Assembly: GCF_001423495.1 (NCBI RefSeq)
Contig: NZ_LMOG01000007.1
Span: forward strand, 51,215 to 115,214
Reading direction: 5' to 3'
DNA: 64,000 nucleotides
From: Xanthomonas sp. Leaf131
GTDB taxonomy: Bacteria > Pseudomonadota > Gammaproteobacteria > Xanthomonadales > Xanthomonadaceae
The notes under the pieces: model-generated
Databases searched by the model: none
What the model was told of the DNA's origin: nothing
The model's input: only the letters and a program-made list of their open reading frames with translations
In this document: positions 49,201-55,279 of the stretch, piece by piece
How positions within the stretch are numbered: position 1 is the first letter of the stretch
How the letters are laid out: each line of letters begins with the position of its first letter
Translations under genes and position numbers: made by a program

Positions 49201-50098
49201 CGGCAGCGCCCCGGACTTCCCGCACCATGTGGCCTGGGAGCAAACCGGCAACCTCGAGTATCTCGCCGCCATCTACCGCAGCGAGGCACGCGAGAAACTG
49301 CAGAACTTCTACATGAACACCGAAGGCCACTGGTGGAGCGACCGTGTGGAATCCCCCACGGTCAACCTGCAACGCGCACGCCTTGGCGGCGTGGCCCTCA
49401 AACGCAATCAAACCTATCCCGGCCACACCGTGAGCTGGCGCTTCAATGATCCAGAAGCCGCCACCCAAGTGGCCATCGCCATCCCCGCGCCCCAGCAAGA
49501 CCGCTTCACCATCATCGCCTACAACACCTCCAGTAAACCTCAGCGCGCCAGCATGACCGGCTGGAACGTCGCCCCAGGCCAATGGCGCATTACCCAAGGC
49601 GTGAGCAAAGGCAATGACGGCAAGCTCGACAGTGCGGGTAAGACGCAAGAGGTCGCTTTCGAAAAAAGCGCGGCCATCGACATCGACTTCCCCGCAGGCC
49701 GCACCACCATCCTGCAGCTCGAACGCATCGCAGCCACCACCCCGGTCGAACTGCGTCCGGACCTGGGGATTGGTCATGGCGATGTGCGTGTGACCGCAGA
49801 TGCGATCGAAGTGACCGTGCACAGCCTCGGCCATGCCGATGCACCGGCCGGGTTTGTGGTGGTGGAGGATGCGCGCGGGAAGGAGCTGGCAAGAGCGGCG
49901 TTTCCGGCGTTGGAGGCACCACGCGATCTGCAGCCAATCACCATGCAGGTGCGCCTGCCGCTAACCAACACCGCAAATACAAAAGCAGCGCAACTGCGCG
50001 TCATCACTGATGGCAACACCGCAGAGATTACCGACCTCAACAATGCGCTGCCGCTAGCAACCCCAACCACCGCGCCAACGACAAAAAACAACTCATAA
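46220..50098 (+). CDS. Giant LamG-domain exported protein of the pectin locus, unknown activity
   Basis: The GTG at 46220 is preferred because GAGG lies five bases ahead; an in-frame GTG at 46214 is the alternative. A signal peptide (KFLLGMLCLIALPVSAA) is followed by a LamG/jellyroll domain (about 25-255: TLSFFWRARYPVGEAPFVIF, WTHIAFAWDETRGVRLYVDG). Residues 300-600 look like beta-sandwich modules, one with WPARDMIDVSVAVAPGQ. Residues 600-1090 are helix- and Trp-rich (AFWQLQDLSATRRYIRWWIE, YGDFGGGISDDSDLVQQWPG, DELHSYEEGINLNSALLYLN) as in alpha/alpha-toroid lyases and hydrolases. The C-terminus is a beta module. The family is not recognised; a pectin or rhamnogalacturonan enzyme is an inference from context. 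Confidence 0.85.
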   Translation: MSKFLLGMLCLIALPVSAATTTAPELLFRVSADRSLEADVARGDGVPNFRDKIALVPTGKRGNAIEWADDGVLSWNAPGNLYTQRGTLSFFWRARYPVGEAPFVIFRVGYADHTSWDMAWLRIDWNGHGFDAFVTDANLARTRVSFKLDKNPAASDWTHIAFAWDETRGVRLYVDGKEAARVDCGQPCASGGALDLDAALDQFGLAGRVMSPHQVQSRYNFLRGSDFDEIRIYDRMLDTSGAAALARLQEPTTAEPATPASQHAAFLHRFGWDNGHAPPALTAPVTRIRKVEFADARDLKQWMWKATDGIAETTWPGVYNRSRLPGRDDYFQLPDWNTYVEGGKALDLTLPDEPVNRIELRGAAYGQASYAAPAAAGASTAQAQPLFDRKQGVVRSVDQFPKRRGGTLRFANTAQETPIQEIWAYNVQPGEVPTGSAQLSYTVRSDIQPDYDNLAPLRDVIAGRYPPGERQTVIALPTKAPARKRPSDKAAASAQQPIVHILVPSSLGNPPPDQALMRSWSYGWENMHDGLDGIAITLPALNLPATHNGSIPLNIRIKDPIWPARDMIDVSVAVAPGQARTLWLDLRDRILSNDSLMLSIAAAAPGFNANALEGTQLQLVFKPRAEAIKEHVADRFNQVKDNWGFLVEEHTTSKRQLLYKRLDADITDLLRVDPDHALGRQYWNDISYANQGALPVEMPTVPKGVPAWAFWQLQDLSATRRYIRWWIEQRQVTYGDFGGGISDDSDLVQQWPGVALMGVDPDMLNASMLALSEANYRNGMFTNGLSTIETDELHSYEEGINLNSALLYLNWGDPRTVERLMETVKAFDTIIQVNPQGHLLFASNWFGGRKVYREPNWQWQKPYSFPIVHPAILLGGYNADPNSRRIVTGLADGYLAHAYTNAKGNWALPNEINWQTGKTRGGELFEGSGGADTLHTFWAAYRFTGEARYLKPIDYRVANSGPNGLSLLNENFLDVMGKRSDWSGKLLEAANKDDGSAPDFPHHVAWEQTGNLEYLAAIYRSEAREKLQNFYMNTEGHWWSDRVESPTVNLQRARLGGVALKRNQTYPGHTVSWRFNDPEAATQVAIAIPAPQQDRFTIIAYNTSSKPQRASMTGWNVAPGQWRITQGVSKGNDGKLDSAGKTQEVAFEKSAAIDIDFPAGRTTILQLERIAATTPVELRPDLGIGHGDVRVTADAIEVTVHSLGHADAPAGFVVVEDARGKELARAAFPALEAPRDLQPITMQVRLPLTNTANTKAAQLRVITDGNTAEITDLNNALPLATPTTAPTTKNNS

Positions 50099-50113
50099 CC
50101 AAACTCACCAATT

Positions 50114-50165
50114 CCTTCTCCCGCACGCGGGAGAAGGTGCCCCAAGGGCGGATGAGGGCAAAGCC
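50114..50165. repeat. Hairpin repeat after the LamG gene
   Basis: Perfect 11-bp arms CCTTCTCCCGC and GCGGGAGAAGG enclose AC, followed by GTGCCCCAAGGGCGGATGAG. It is the same family as the right half of the element at 29292 and may end the LamG transcript. The 397-bp gap to 50495 otherwise holds only the small frame at 50286. Confidence 0.65.
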
Positions 50166-50285
50166 GAAAAAGCCAAAGATCAATCGCGCAAGCGCATTGA
50201 CGCAACCTAAAAACTCGGCGAGGATCAAAACACGCAGCATGTAATGCAGCCGCAAAGCCACACATTTCTTCAGGGGGAAGAAACA

Positions 50286-50384
50286 ATGTTGAGCAAGGCA
50301 TGGAGCATCGTGGCAATGACTGTGACCATACTGGGGATGCGGCATGACACCTGGCGTCAGAGGGACATAGCTGAAAAGCAATGA
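50286..50384 (+). CDS. Possible 32-residue peptide
   Basis: AGGGGGAAG lies ahead of an ATG that opens a 32-codon frame, MLSKAWSIVAMTVTILGMRH followed by DTWRQRDIAEKQ. The N-terminal 18 residues are hydrophobic, as in small membrane peptides. The support is only the ribosome site and composition. Confidence 0.35.
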   Translation: MLSKAWSIVAMTVTILGMRHDTWRQRDIAEKQ

Positions 50385-50467
50385 GCCTCAATCGCTCGTG
50401 GTGATTTACCACGGTTAGGGAAGTTGGTGAAGATCACGTTGTACCGCGCTTAGGCGGTCCAATAGTA

Positions 50468-50474
50468 GTTAGAC
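50468..50474. other. Possible left recombination point of the cassette array
   Basis: GTTAGAC fits the GTTRRRY core of integron recombination sites and lies 21 bp ahead of the first cassette gene, as expected. No full attC fold is seen to its left, so it may be a remnant of attI or of an attC. Confidence 0.4.
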
Positions 50475-50495
50475 GTCAAACGGGGACTGCAGCAG

Positions 50496-51500
50496 TTGAA
50501 AGCACTTCTTATCGCATTCCTGCTAGCTTTCGCATCGCCTTGTGCTGCGAATCCGGCTCAACCAACTGCATCAAACGCAGTCGCGCCTGACGCGACTGCG
50601 CCGCAACAGCTGCCTCAATCAATTGTTGAGGCAATGGCCACGGTAGAAGTTCCACGAGGCGAGTTCTATCAACTGCAGAAGCTGAAGATTCAAGAAGAAC
50701 TTAAGGGTGAGCTGTCAGAGTGGGCGAAGAGCCGATTTTGGCTTTTTGCTCTCATTTTCGCTGTCATTGGATTCTTCGGCGTCAGAGCGCTTGTGCGCGA
50801 ATTGATAAACGAAGAACTCAAAACTGCCCGTCAAGCATCCGCCGATGCACAAGCAGCAGGAGCACTTGCTCGTGAGTCGGCCAAGGAGGCGCGTGCTGAG
50901 CTAGTGAAGAATAGCGAGTCGATGGAGGTAGTAGCCACAACAGCAACACAGCTTTCCCGCGACCTCGACGAACTGCGAAGCCGAATTGACTCAGAGGGTG
51001 AAAGAAGTATCGCGGCCGCTGAAATGAAGATCTCTGGTTTGGGATTCCAGATACAAGAGCTTCAGCGCGTTCTAACTTCCCTTTCTGCAGATTCCGAGCG
51101 GCACCGCGCAGCGGCATCTGAGGCGGAAACGCGTCTACAACAACTTCGGTCAAGCGCTAGGGACGAACAGGCTGACTTCGAGAACAACGGTCGGTTTAGG
51201 GTCACTCTCGTCCCATTCGGCAGCGGCATAACCGCAGATCAAGCTGACGCTGTGAGCTCGGTGCTTACCGGGCAAGGGTTTCGCCCGAGCCTAGCGCCGT
51301 GGGGGTACAGCGATACTGCTAGTACCCGCCGAAAGGTCAAGATTTCTTATCCGCGTAAGTTGAAGGATCGTGCTCACTTGGCTCGGGATTTGATCTCGCC
51401 GATCTTGAGCGCCTCACAGCCGCCCTACGAGGTCGTACTAGAAGAGAGTGCGCTTCCAATTAGCAATCAACCACCACATATCGCTATATTTTGGGAATAG
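50496..51500 (+). CDS. Cassette-borne membrane coiled-coil protein
   Basis: The frame starts with TTG at 50496 and gives a signal peptide (MKALLIAFLLAFASPCAANP). A membrane helix follows at about 80-98 (FWLFALIFAVIGFFGVRALV), then a long coiled coil (100-230, SRDLDELRSRIDSEGERSIA). The C-terminal 100 residues form a compact domain (FRVTLVPFGSGITADQADAV, then LKDRAHLARDLISPILSASQ), similar in style to LytR_C or SPOR-like modules. No family is assigned. It is bounded by GTTAGAC at 50468 and an attC at 51503, so it is an integron-type cassette gene. GC content is below that of the core genes. Confidence 0.75.
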   Translation: MKALLIAFLLAFASPCAANPAQPTASNAVAPDATAPQQLPQSIVEAMATVEVPRGEFYQLQKLKIQEELKGELSEWAKSRFWLFALIFAVIGFFGVRALVRELINEELKTARQASADAQAAGALARESAKEARAELVKNSESMEVVATTATQLSRDLDELRSRIDSEGERSIAAAEMKISGLGFQIQELQRVLTSLSADSERHRAAASEAETRLQQLRSSARDEQADFENNGRFRVTLVPFGSGITADQADAVSSVLTGQGFRPSLAPWGYSDTASTRRKVKISYPRKLKDRAHLARDLISPILSASQPPYEVVLEESALPISNQPPHIAIFWE

Positions 51501-51502
51501 AT

Positions 51503-51562
51503 GTCTAACAATTTATTCAAGCCGAAGCCGCTTCGCGGCTCGGCTTAACTCAAGCGTTAGGT
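51503..51562 (+). repeat. attC site 1
   Basis: The site runs from GTCTAAC (RYYYAAC) to GTTAGGT (GTTRRRY), 60 bp. The arms AGCCGAAGCCGC and GCGGCTCGGCT pair around TTC with one extrahelical base, the strand marker used by integron integrases. It is the clearest attC of the window and points the same way as the cassette genes. Confidence 0.88.
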
Positions 51563-51579
51563 CTTCAAGGAGATGATCA

Positions 51580-51792
51580 ATGGAAGTCACTATCGGCAAG
51601 CAACCAATCAACGGAGAAATGAACGTCATTGTTAGAATCCATGACGAGATCGATGGGAAGGGATTCGATATCGATCTGAGCGTTTGGGTTGATGATTCAG
51701 ACTCCCGTGCTGAGCTCTCCAATCGGGCTCGCAATGTTGCAATAGATCAACTAAAGCACGCACTGTCGGCACTTGAGAACGGAGATTCCTGA
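51580..51792 (+). CDS. Cassette gene, unknown (70 aa)
   Basis: AAGGAG lies ahead of the ATG at 51580, 18 bp inside the cassette. The product is acidic (MEVTIGKQPINGEMNVIVRI, VWVDDSDSRAELSNRARN) and soluble, with an N-terminal beta part and a C-terminal helix. It fills the cassette between attC sites 1 and 2. No family is recognised. Confidence 0.65.
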   Translation: MEVTIGKQPINGEMNVIVRIHDEIDGKGFDIDLSVWVDDSDSRAELSNRARNVAIDQLKHALSALENGDS

Positions 51793-51839
51793 CAATCACT
51801 TCGAATATTTTTTAATCACGGCACTCCTTTTTGGGTGGG

Positions 51840-51898
51840 GCCTAACAATTCATTCAAGCCGAGCCACAATTGGCGTCGACTTAGTTCAGACGCTAGTC
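51840..51898 (+). repeat. attC site 2
   Basis: GCCTAACAATTCATTCAAGC opens the site and a decayed core GCTAGTC closes it. The central stem AAGCCGAG...CGACTTAG is less regular than in site 1. The opening matches sites 1, 6 and 7. Confidence 0.75.
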
Positions 51899-51911
51899 TG
51901 CTGGGGGAACA

Positions 51912-52640
51912 ATGGAACACTGGGGACCATTTCTGCAAACTGTCTTATGGGTCTCTTTGATCGGAGGCATCGCCTGGCGGTTTCATAAGCCTATACAACA
52001 ACTCCTTGAGGCATTAACGGAGCGAATCAAGTCGGGGAGTGACGTGACTGCTGGTCCGTTCTCTGTCAAGGCAATGCAATCGCTGTCAGCCCCTGAGCAA
52101 GCCGCTCTTGCAAACCAAGAGATTGAAGAAGCGAACGCCCTGGCAAACACTCCTCCGGCTCTTGATGACGCAAACGTCGAGGCCCTGCTTTCTACAATTA
52201 CGGCAGCACCGGCTGCGCCTAGTCCGACCCCAAAGTTTCGAGCTCAGTACTTCCAAGCAGAAGATCTTGCGCTTCGTGCCGTACAAGCTGAATTCGGCCA
52301 ACCAATTAGTCGACAAATATCAGTCGGCCCAAATCAGCATTTTGATGGCGCATTCATCCAAAATAACAGGATGAATATCGTTGAGGTCAAGTATGTCGCG
52401 AAACCGCCACCGAAAGCACTCCTCTACAAAGTCCTGCATCGCGCCCAGTCCTACGTCCTTGGTAACAATCTCAAGAGCGTCAACCTGATCCTCGCGGTGG
52501 TAGTTGATCGCAACTCTGACGTTGAAGCAACACAAAAGCGACTTATGGCTCTATCAGATGAGGCATCAATTCCGACAGTCGTTCGCGTATATGCTCTCAG
52601 TGAGTTGCAGGCAAAGTTCGGCGTCGTGGACGCAAGTTAA
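51912..52640 (+). CDS. Cassette gene: membrane-anchored nuclease-fold protein
   Basis: The N-terminus has one membrane helix (FLQTVLWVSLIGGIAW), followed by an Ala/Pro-rich linker to about residue 115. The C-terminal domain has FDGAFIQNNRMNIVEVKYVA and then LLYKVLHRAQSYV. The D...ExK pattern with the following helix is what a PD-(D/E)XK restriction-like fold shows, so a membrane-tethered nuclease or a derived inactive form is possible. It starts 14 bp after attC site 2. No named family is claimed. Confidence 0.7.
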   Translation: MEHWGPFLQTVLWVSLIGGIAWRFHKPIQQLLEALTERIKSGSDVTAGPFSVKAMQSLSAPEQAALANQEIEEANALANTPPALDDANVEALLSTITAAPAAPSPTPKFRAQYFQAEDLALRAVQAEFGQPISRQISVGPNQHFDGAFIQNNRMNIVEVKYVAKPPPKALLYKVLHRAQSYVLGNNLKSVNLILAVVVDRNSDVEATQKRLMALSDEASIPTVVRVYALSELQAKFGVVDAS

Positions 52641-52762
52641 AATTCATTGCTGCGGCATGGAGCGCCTGAGCGGTTCTTGATTGTCTCGTTAGCTTCGCGT
52701 CGTGATGCCTCCGTTCATCGCAGCCAATCTCCTTCGGCAGCGGCTGAACTTAAACGTTAGAC
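52637..52762 (+). repeat. attC site 3 (long, degenerate)
   Basis: The right end CGTTAGAC (core GTTAGAC at 52756) is clear, and the left end AAAATTCATTGC is a decayed form of AACAATTCATTCA. The length of about 126 bp resembles long attC sites. Confidence 0.6.
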
Positions 52763-52778
52763 CCACTGGAACAATTTC

Positions 52779-53423
52779 ATGCCCGCCCAAGAAATACTAC
52801 TACTAGTGCTTGGCTGGTTACTCGGGCTTCTCAGTCCCGTCGTTGTTGACGCAATTAAGCACCGCCGGGATTCGACTCGAGGCAGGGCAGCGATTTTCAG
52901 CGAGCTGGATGATCTCGCTATCGTGCTAACGCTCGCATCTCTCAAGGCTACCCAGGCGTCCGGTGAAACGGATCGCACTCATCTTGAGTGGCTAATCGCT
53001 CGTATCCGTGAATTTCCGGACACCTCAGCCTACGCCGAAATGTTGCAAAGCATTAAAGTTATTCTTGCGCTTAATGATGAGGAAATGGCTGAGGCAAATG
53101 CTTGGATTTCTCAGAATATCAACAGCTCTCCGGCGCTTCAGATATATCCAGCGCCGTTGCTGGACTCGCGAGTATCGGCGCTATGGACATTCGACACAGA
53201 TCTCCAGCGTAAGCTTCTTACCATCAAGCGTAATATTTCGATACTCGATGGTACTGTTCTGCAGTTGCGTGATTATTTTCGAATGACGTTTGAAGACCTG
53301 AAGCCTACTAACCGAGAAATTGTTGACATGAATATGAGACAGCTTTACGAAAACTACGCCGAGCGAGCGAGAATCATAGTTAATCATATACGAGAGCTGC
53401 CTCGGGTGGGGAATGACAATTAA
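52779..53423 (+). CDS. Cassette gene: membrane-anchored helical protein (214 aa)
   Basis: The start lies 17 bp inside the cassette. A membrane helix at the N-terminus (ILLLVLGWLLGLLSPVVVDA) is followed by a basic stretch (KHRRDSTRGR) and then an all-helical cytoplasmic part. No catalytic motif is seen. It is the third cassette product here with an N-terminal membrane anchor. No family is recognised. Confidence 0.7.
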   Translation: MPAQEILLLVLGWLLGLLSPVVVDAIKHRRDSTRGRAAIFSELDDLAIVLTLASLKATQASGETDRTHLEWLIARIREFPDTSAYAEMLQSIKVILALNDEEMAEANAWISQNINSSPALQIYPAPLLDSRVSALWTFDTDLQRKLLTIKRNISILDGTVLQLRDYFRMTFEDLKPTNREIVDMNMRQLYENYAERARIIVNHIRELPRVGNDN

Positions 53424-53469
53424 TCAAAGCCGAGCCCGCTTCGCGGATCGGCCTAGTTCCGGTATTAGC
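53412..53469 (+). repeat. attC site 4 (degenerate core)
   Basis: The fold AAGCCGAGCCCGC-TTC-GCGGATCGGCC is well kept, but the right core reads GTATTAGC instead of GTTRRRY. The ABC-3C locus begins just beyond it. Confidence 0.7.
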
Positions 53470-53512
53470 AGCGAGAAGGGGTCAGGTTCACTTGGAAACT
53501 CAACTTGCCCCC
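53468..53512. repeat. REP-like repeat at the left edge of the ABC-3C locus
   Basis: GCAGCGAGAA is followed by GGGGTCAGGTTCACTTGG and CAACTTGCCCCC, an imperfect palindrome. A related sequence lies at the right edge (57207), and a third at 63836. Confidence 0.6.
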
Positions 53513-53615
53513 GTTTCCCTTTGGCCTACTCGTAGCAAGCAAATAGATCTGCCGTAGAAGACCGTCCCGCGCGGCAGGGTAAGGCAAAGGACTTCAGCAG
53601 CCGAGCGAATAAGAA

Positions 53616-54824
53616 ATGAATCATTCATGCAAGATAGCCGCAGACAAAACGTCACTTGGTTTTGAATTTCAAGATTTCGTCTACATCGAGAAGCTTATAG
53701 CACTCAGACCAGGACAAACAGTAGGTCTTGAGCTCCATGATGACATCCATGTAGAAACTGCAGCAGATGATGCATCCATCGAAGATCTTGTGCTTGTGCA
53801 GGTCAAACACTCTGTCGATCCGGGAAACATTACAGATCGAGACATTGACCTTTGGAAGACCATACACAACTGGCTCAAGCTCGTTCCGGGCCTACCCCCC
53901 CACCGGACACTCACATTCCAGCTTTACACCAATAAGAATCTCAACAACCAAGCGCTTGTGAGTTTGCTAAAAGCCCCACGTCAGAACAGTCAAGCGATCC
54001 TCGATCATATAAGAAAAACGGATCAAGAAATTTCCGCAGTGGAATCAAAAAAGAAATCTGGGGATCCGCCCAATCCGCTTGCGAAGTATGTGAAATCGGT
54101 TTCGCAAGCAAGTGACGAAGAACTCAAATTCATGTTCGAACGATTTGAGTTTCATTCTGATAAGTCATCAATTATTACAAGAATATCTTCCGCGCTGCGG
54201 CAGCTTTCGATCCCCGCGTCACGCCTAGAGGACACCAGGAAGCACGTGATTGGCGCATTCAAGGAATCGAAGTTCTCAAAAATCATACACGGCAATAAAG
54301 TTGTTATCACTTTCGATGATTTCCGAACCGAAATGGGATTTGACAGAATCATAAGATCCGCCCGATCCGAGCCTGCTGATTTTGATCGCTTTGTGGATAT
54401 CTACTACAGTTATGAGCGACCAGATACGCTCTCTTTTAGCGCGAGCAAGTTTTCTGATCAACTCAAGGATATTGGTATCACTGACGAAGAAATTGTTGAT
54501 CGCGGAGTTGAGATGCTCCTGACGGAGCAGTTTATGGAGTCGCTCCGGGATGCTGGCTCGTTCAGTGCAAGCGAAAATTCAAGGCTGGAGAACAAAGCCG
54601 TTTCAGACTGGCAATTGCTACACAACCAATCGCATAGAAGTACAAAAGAAGATGATTTGGAGGCTCATAAACACGCATCACAAGGCTGCTACGATCAAAC
54701 AATGCGCAGTCCGTTGAAGGCTGGTGATACAGAACTTCCCACTAATTTAAGTTGCGGGAAGTACATTAAGTTGTCCAATGTTCCTCGGATCGGGTGGCGC
54801 AAAGACTGGCGGAGCAAATTTTAA
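53616..54824 (+). CDS. ABC-3C system nuclease component (DUF4297/Cap4-like)
   Basis: The N-terminal domain shows GFEFQDFVYIEKLIAL (15-30), VGLELHDDIHVE (E39, D42/D43) and LVQVKHS (Q62, K64), the pattern of DUF4297/Cap4-type PD-(D/E)XK nucleases. The rest (about 150-400) is helical (SFSASKFSDQLKDIGITDEE) and corresponds in place to the C-terminal domain that links effectors to ABC-3C ATPases. The role expected is DNA cleavage triggered by the partner ATPase during infection. The ATG follows the left repeat by 104 bp. The middle component starts 2 bp after its stop. GC content is clearly lower than in the flanking core genes. Confidence 0.8.
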   Translation: MNHSCKIAADKTSLGFEFQDFVYIEKLIALRPGQTVGLELHDDIHVETAADDASIEDLVLVQVKHSVDPGNITDRDIDLWKTIHNWLKLVPGLPPHRTLTFQLYTNKNLNNQALVSLLKAPRQNSQAILDHIRKTDQEISAVESKKKSGDPPNPLAKYVKSVSQASDEELKFMFERFEFHSDKSSIITRISSALRQLSIPASRLEDTRKHVIGAFKESKFSKIIHGNKVVITFDDFRTEMGFDRIIRSARSEPADFDRFVDIYYSYERPDTLSFSASKFSDQLKDIGITDEEIVDRGVEMLLTEQFMESLRDAGSFSASENSRLENKAVSDWQLLHNQSHRSTKEDDLEAHKHASQGCYDQTMRSPLKAGDTELPTNLSCGKYIKLSNVPRIGWRKDWRSKF

Positions 54825-54826
54825 AA

Positions 54827-55279
54827 ATGAATCGCTTATCCCAAAACGAATTGATCGGCACAGTCGCCTTTCAGAGCGCACTGGAAAATTCAAGAGATCT
54901 CCGTCTGTCTCTGGCTAAAGTAATGCTTGTCCTGCCGCTGATTTTTGATAAGGCCGTGCGCTCAATCCTAAAAAGAAAAGCCAGTGTCGTACTAAGCAGC
55001 AAGGATCTCCTGATTTCCAATCCGAATGCTTTTATCACGGTACGCGCAAGATATGAGGACCTGACCCTCACGTCGTTGAACACCATAGTTCTTGCTCAGG
55101 AGCTTGGCATGGTGGCACTGGAAAATGATTTTTTGGTACTCAAGAAGCAGATTTTCTTTCAGAGCAACCCCGATATTGGGAAAATTGCATCAGATATTTT
55201 GGAATCTGGGCCAAAGCTTGGTCTCATCCTCAGCGAAACCACCTTGGATCTCTATCAAACATTCAGGATTGAATTGTGA
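54827..55279 (+). CDS. ABC-3C middle component
   Basis: The ATG at 54827 gives a helical protein of 150 residues (MNRLSQNELIGTVAFQSALE, then LAKVMLVLPLIFDKAVRSIL). The opening N-x-A-F-x-x-A-L-type text is characteristic of the small middle components (MC) of ABC three-component systems. In that scheme the middle protein bridges the ATPase and the effector. The gene is packed between the nuclease (2-bp gap) and the ATPase (4-base GTGA overlap), and the three form one operon. Confidence 0.78.
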   Translation: MNRLSQNELIGTVAFQSALENSRDLRLSLAKVMLVLPLIFDKAVRSILKRKASVVLSSKDLLISNPNAFITVRARYEDLTLTSLNTIVLAQELGMVALENDFLVLKKQIFFQSNPDIGKIASDILESGPKLGLILSETTLDLYQTFRIEL

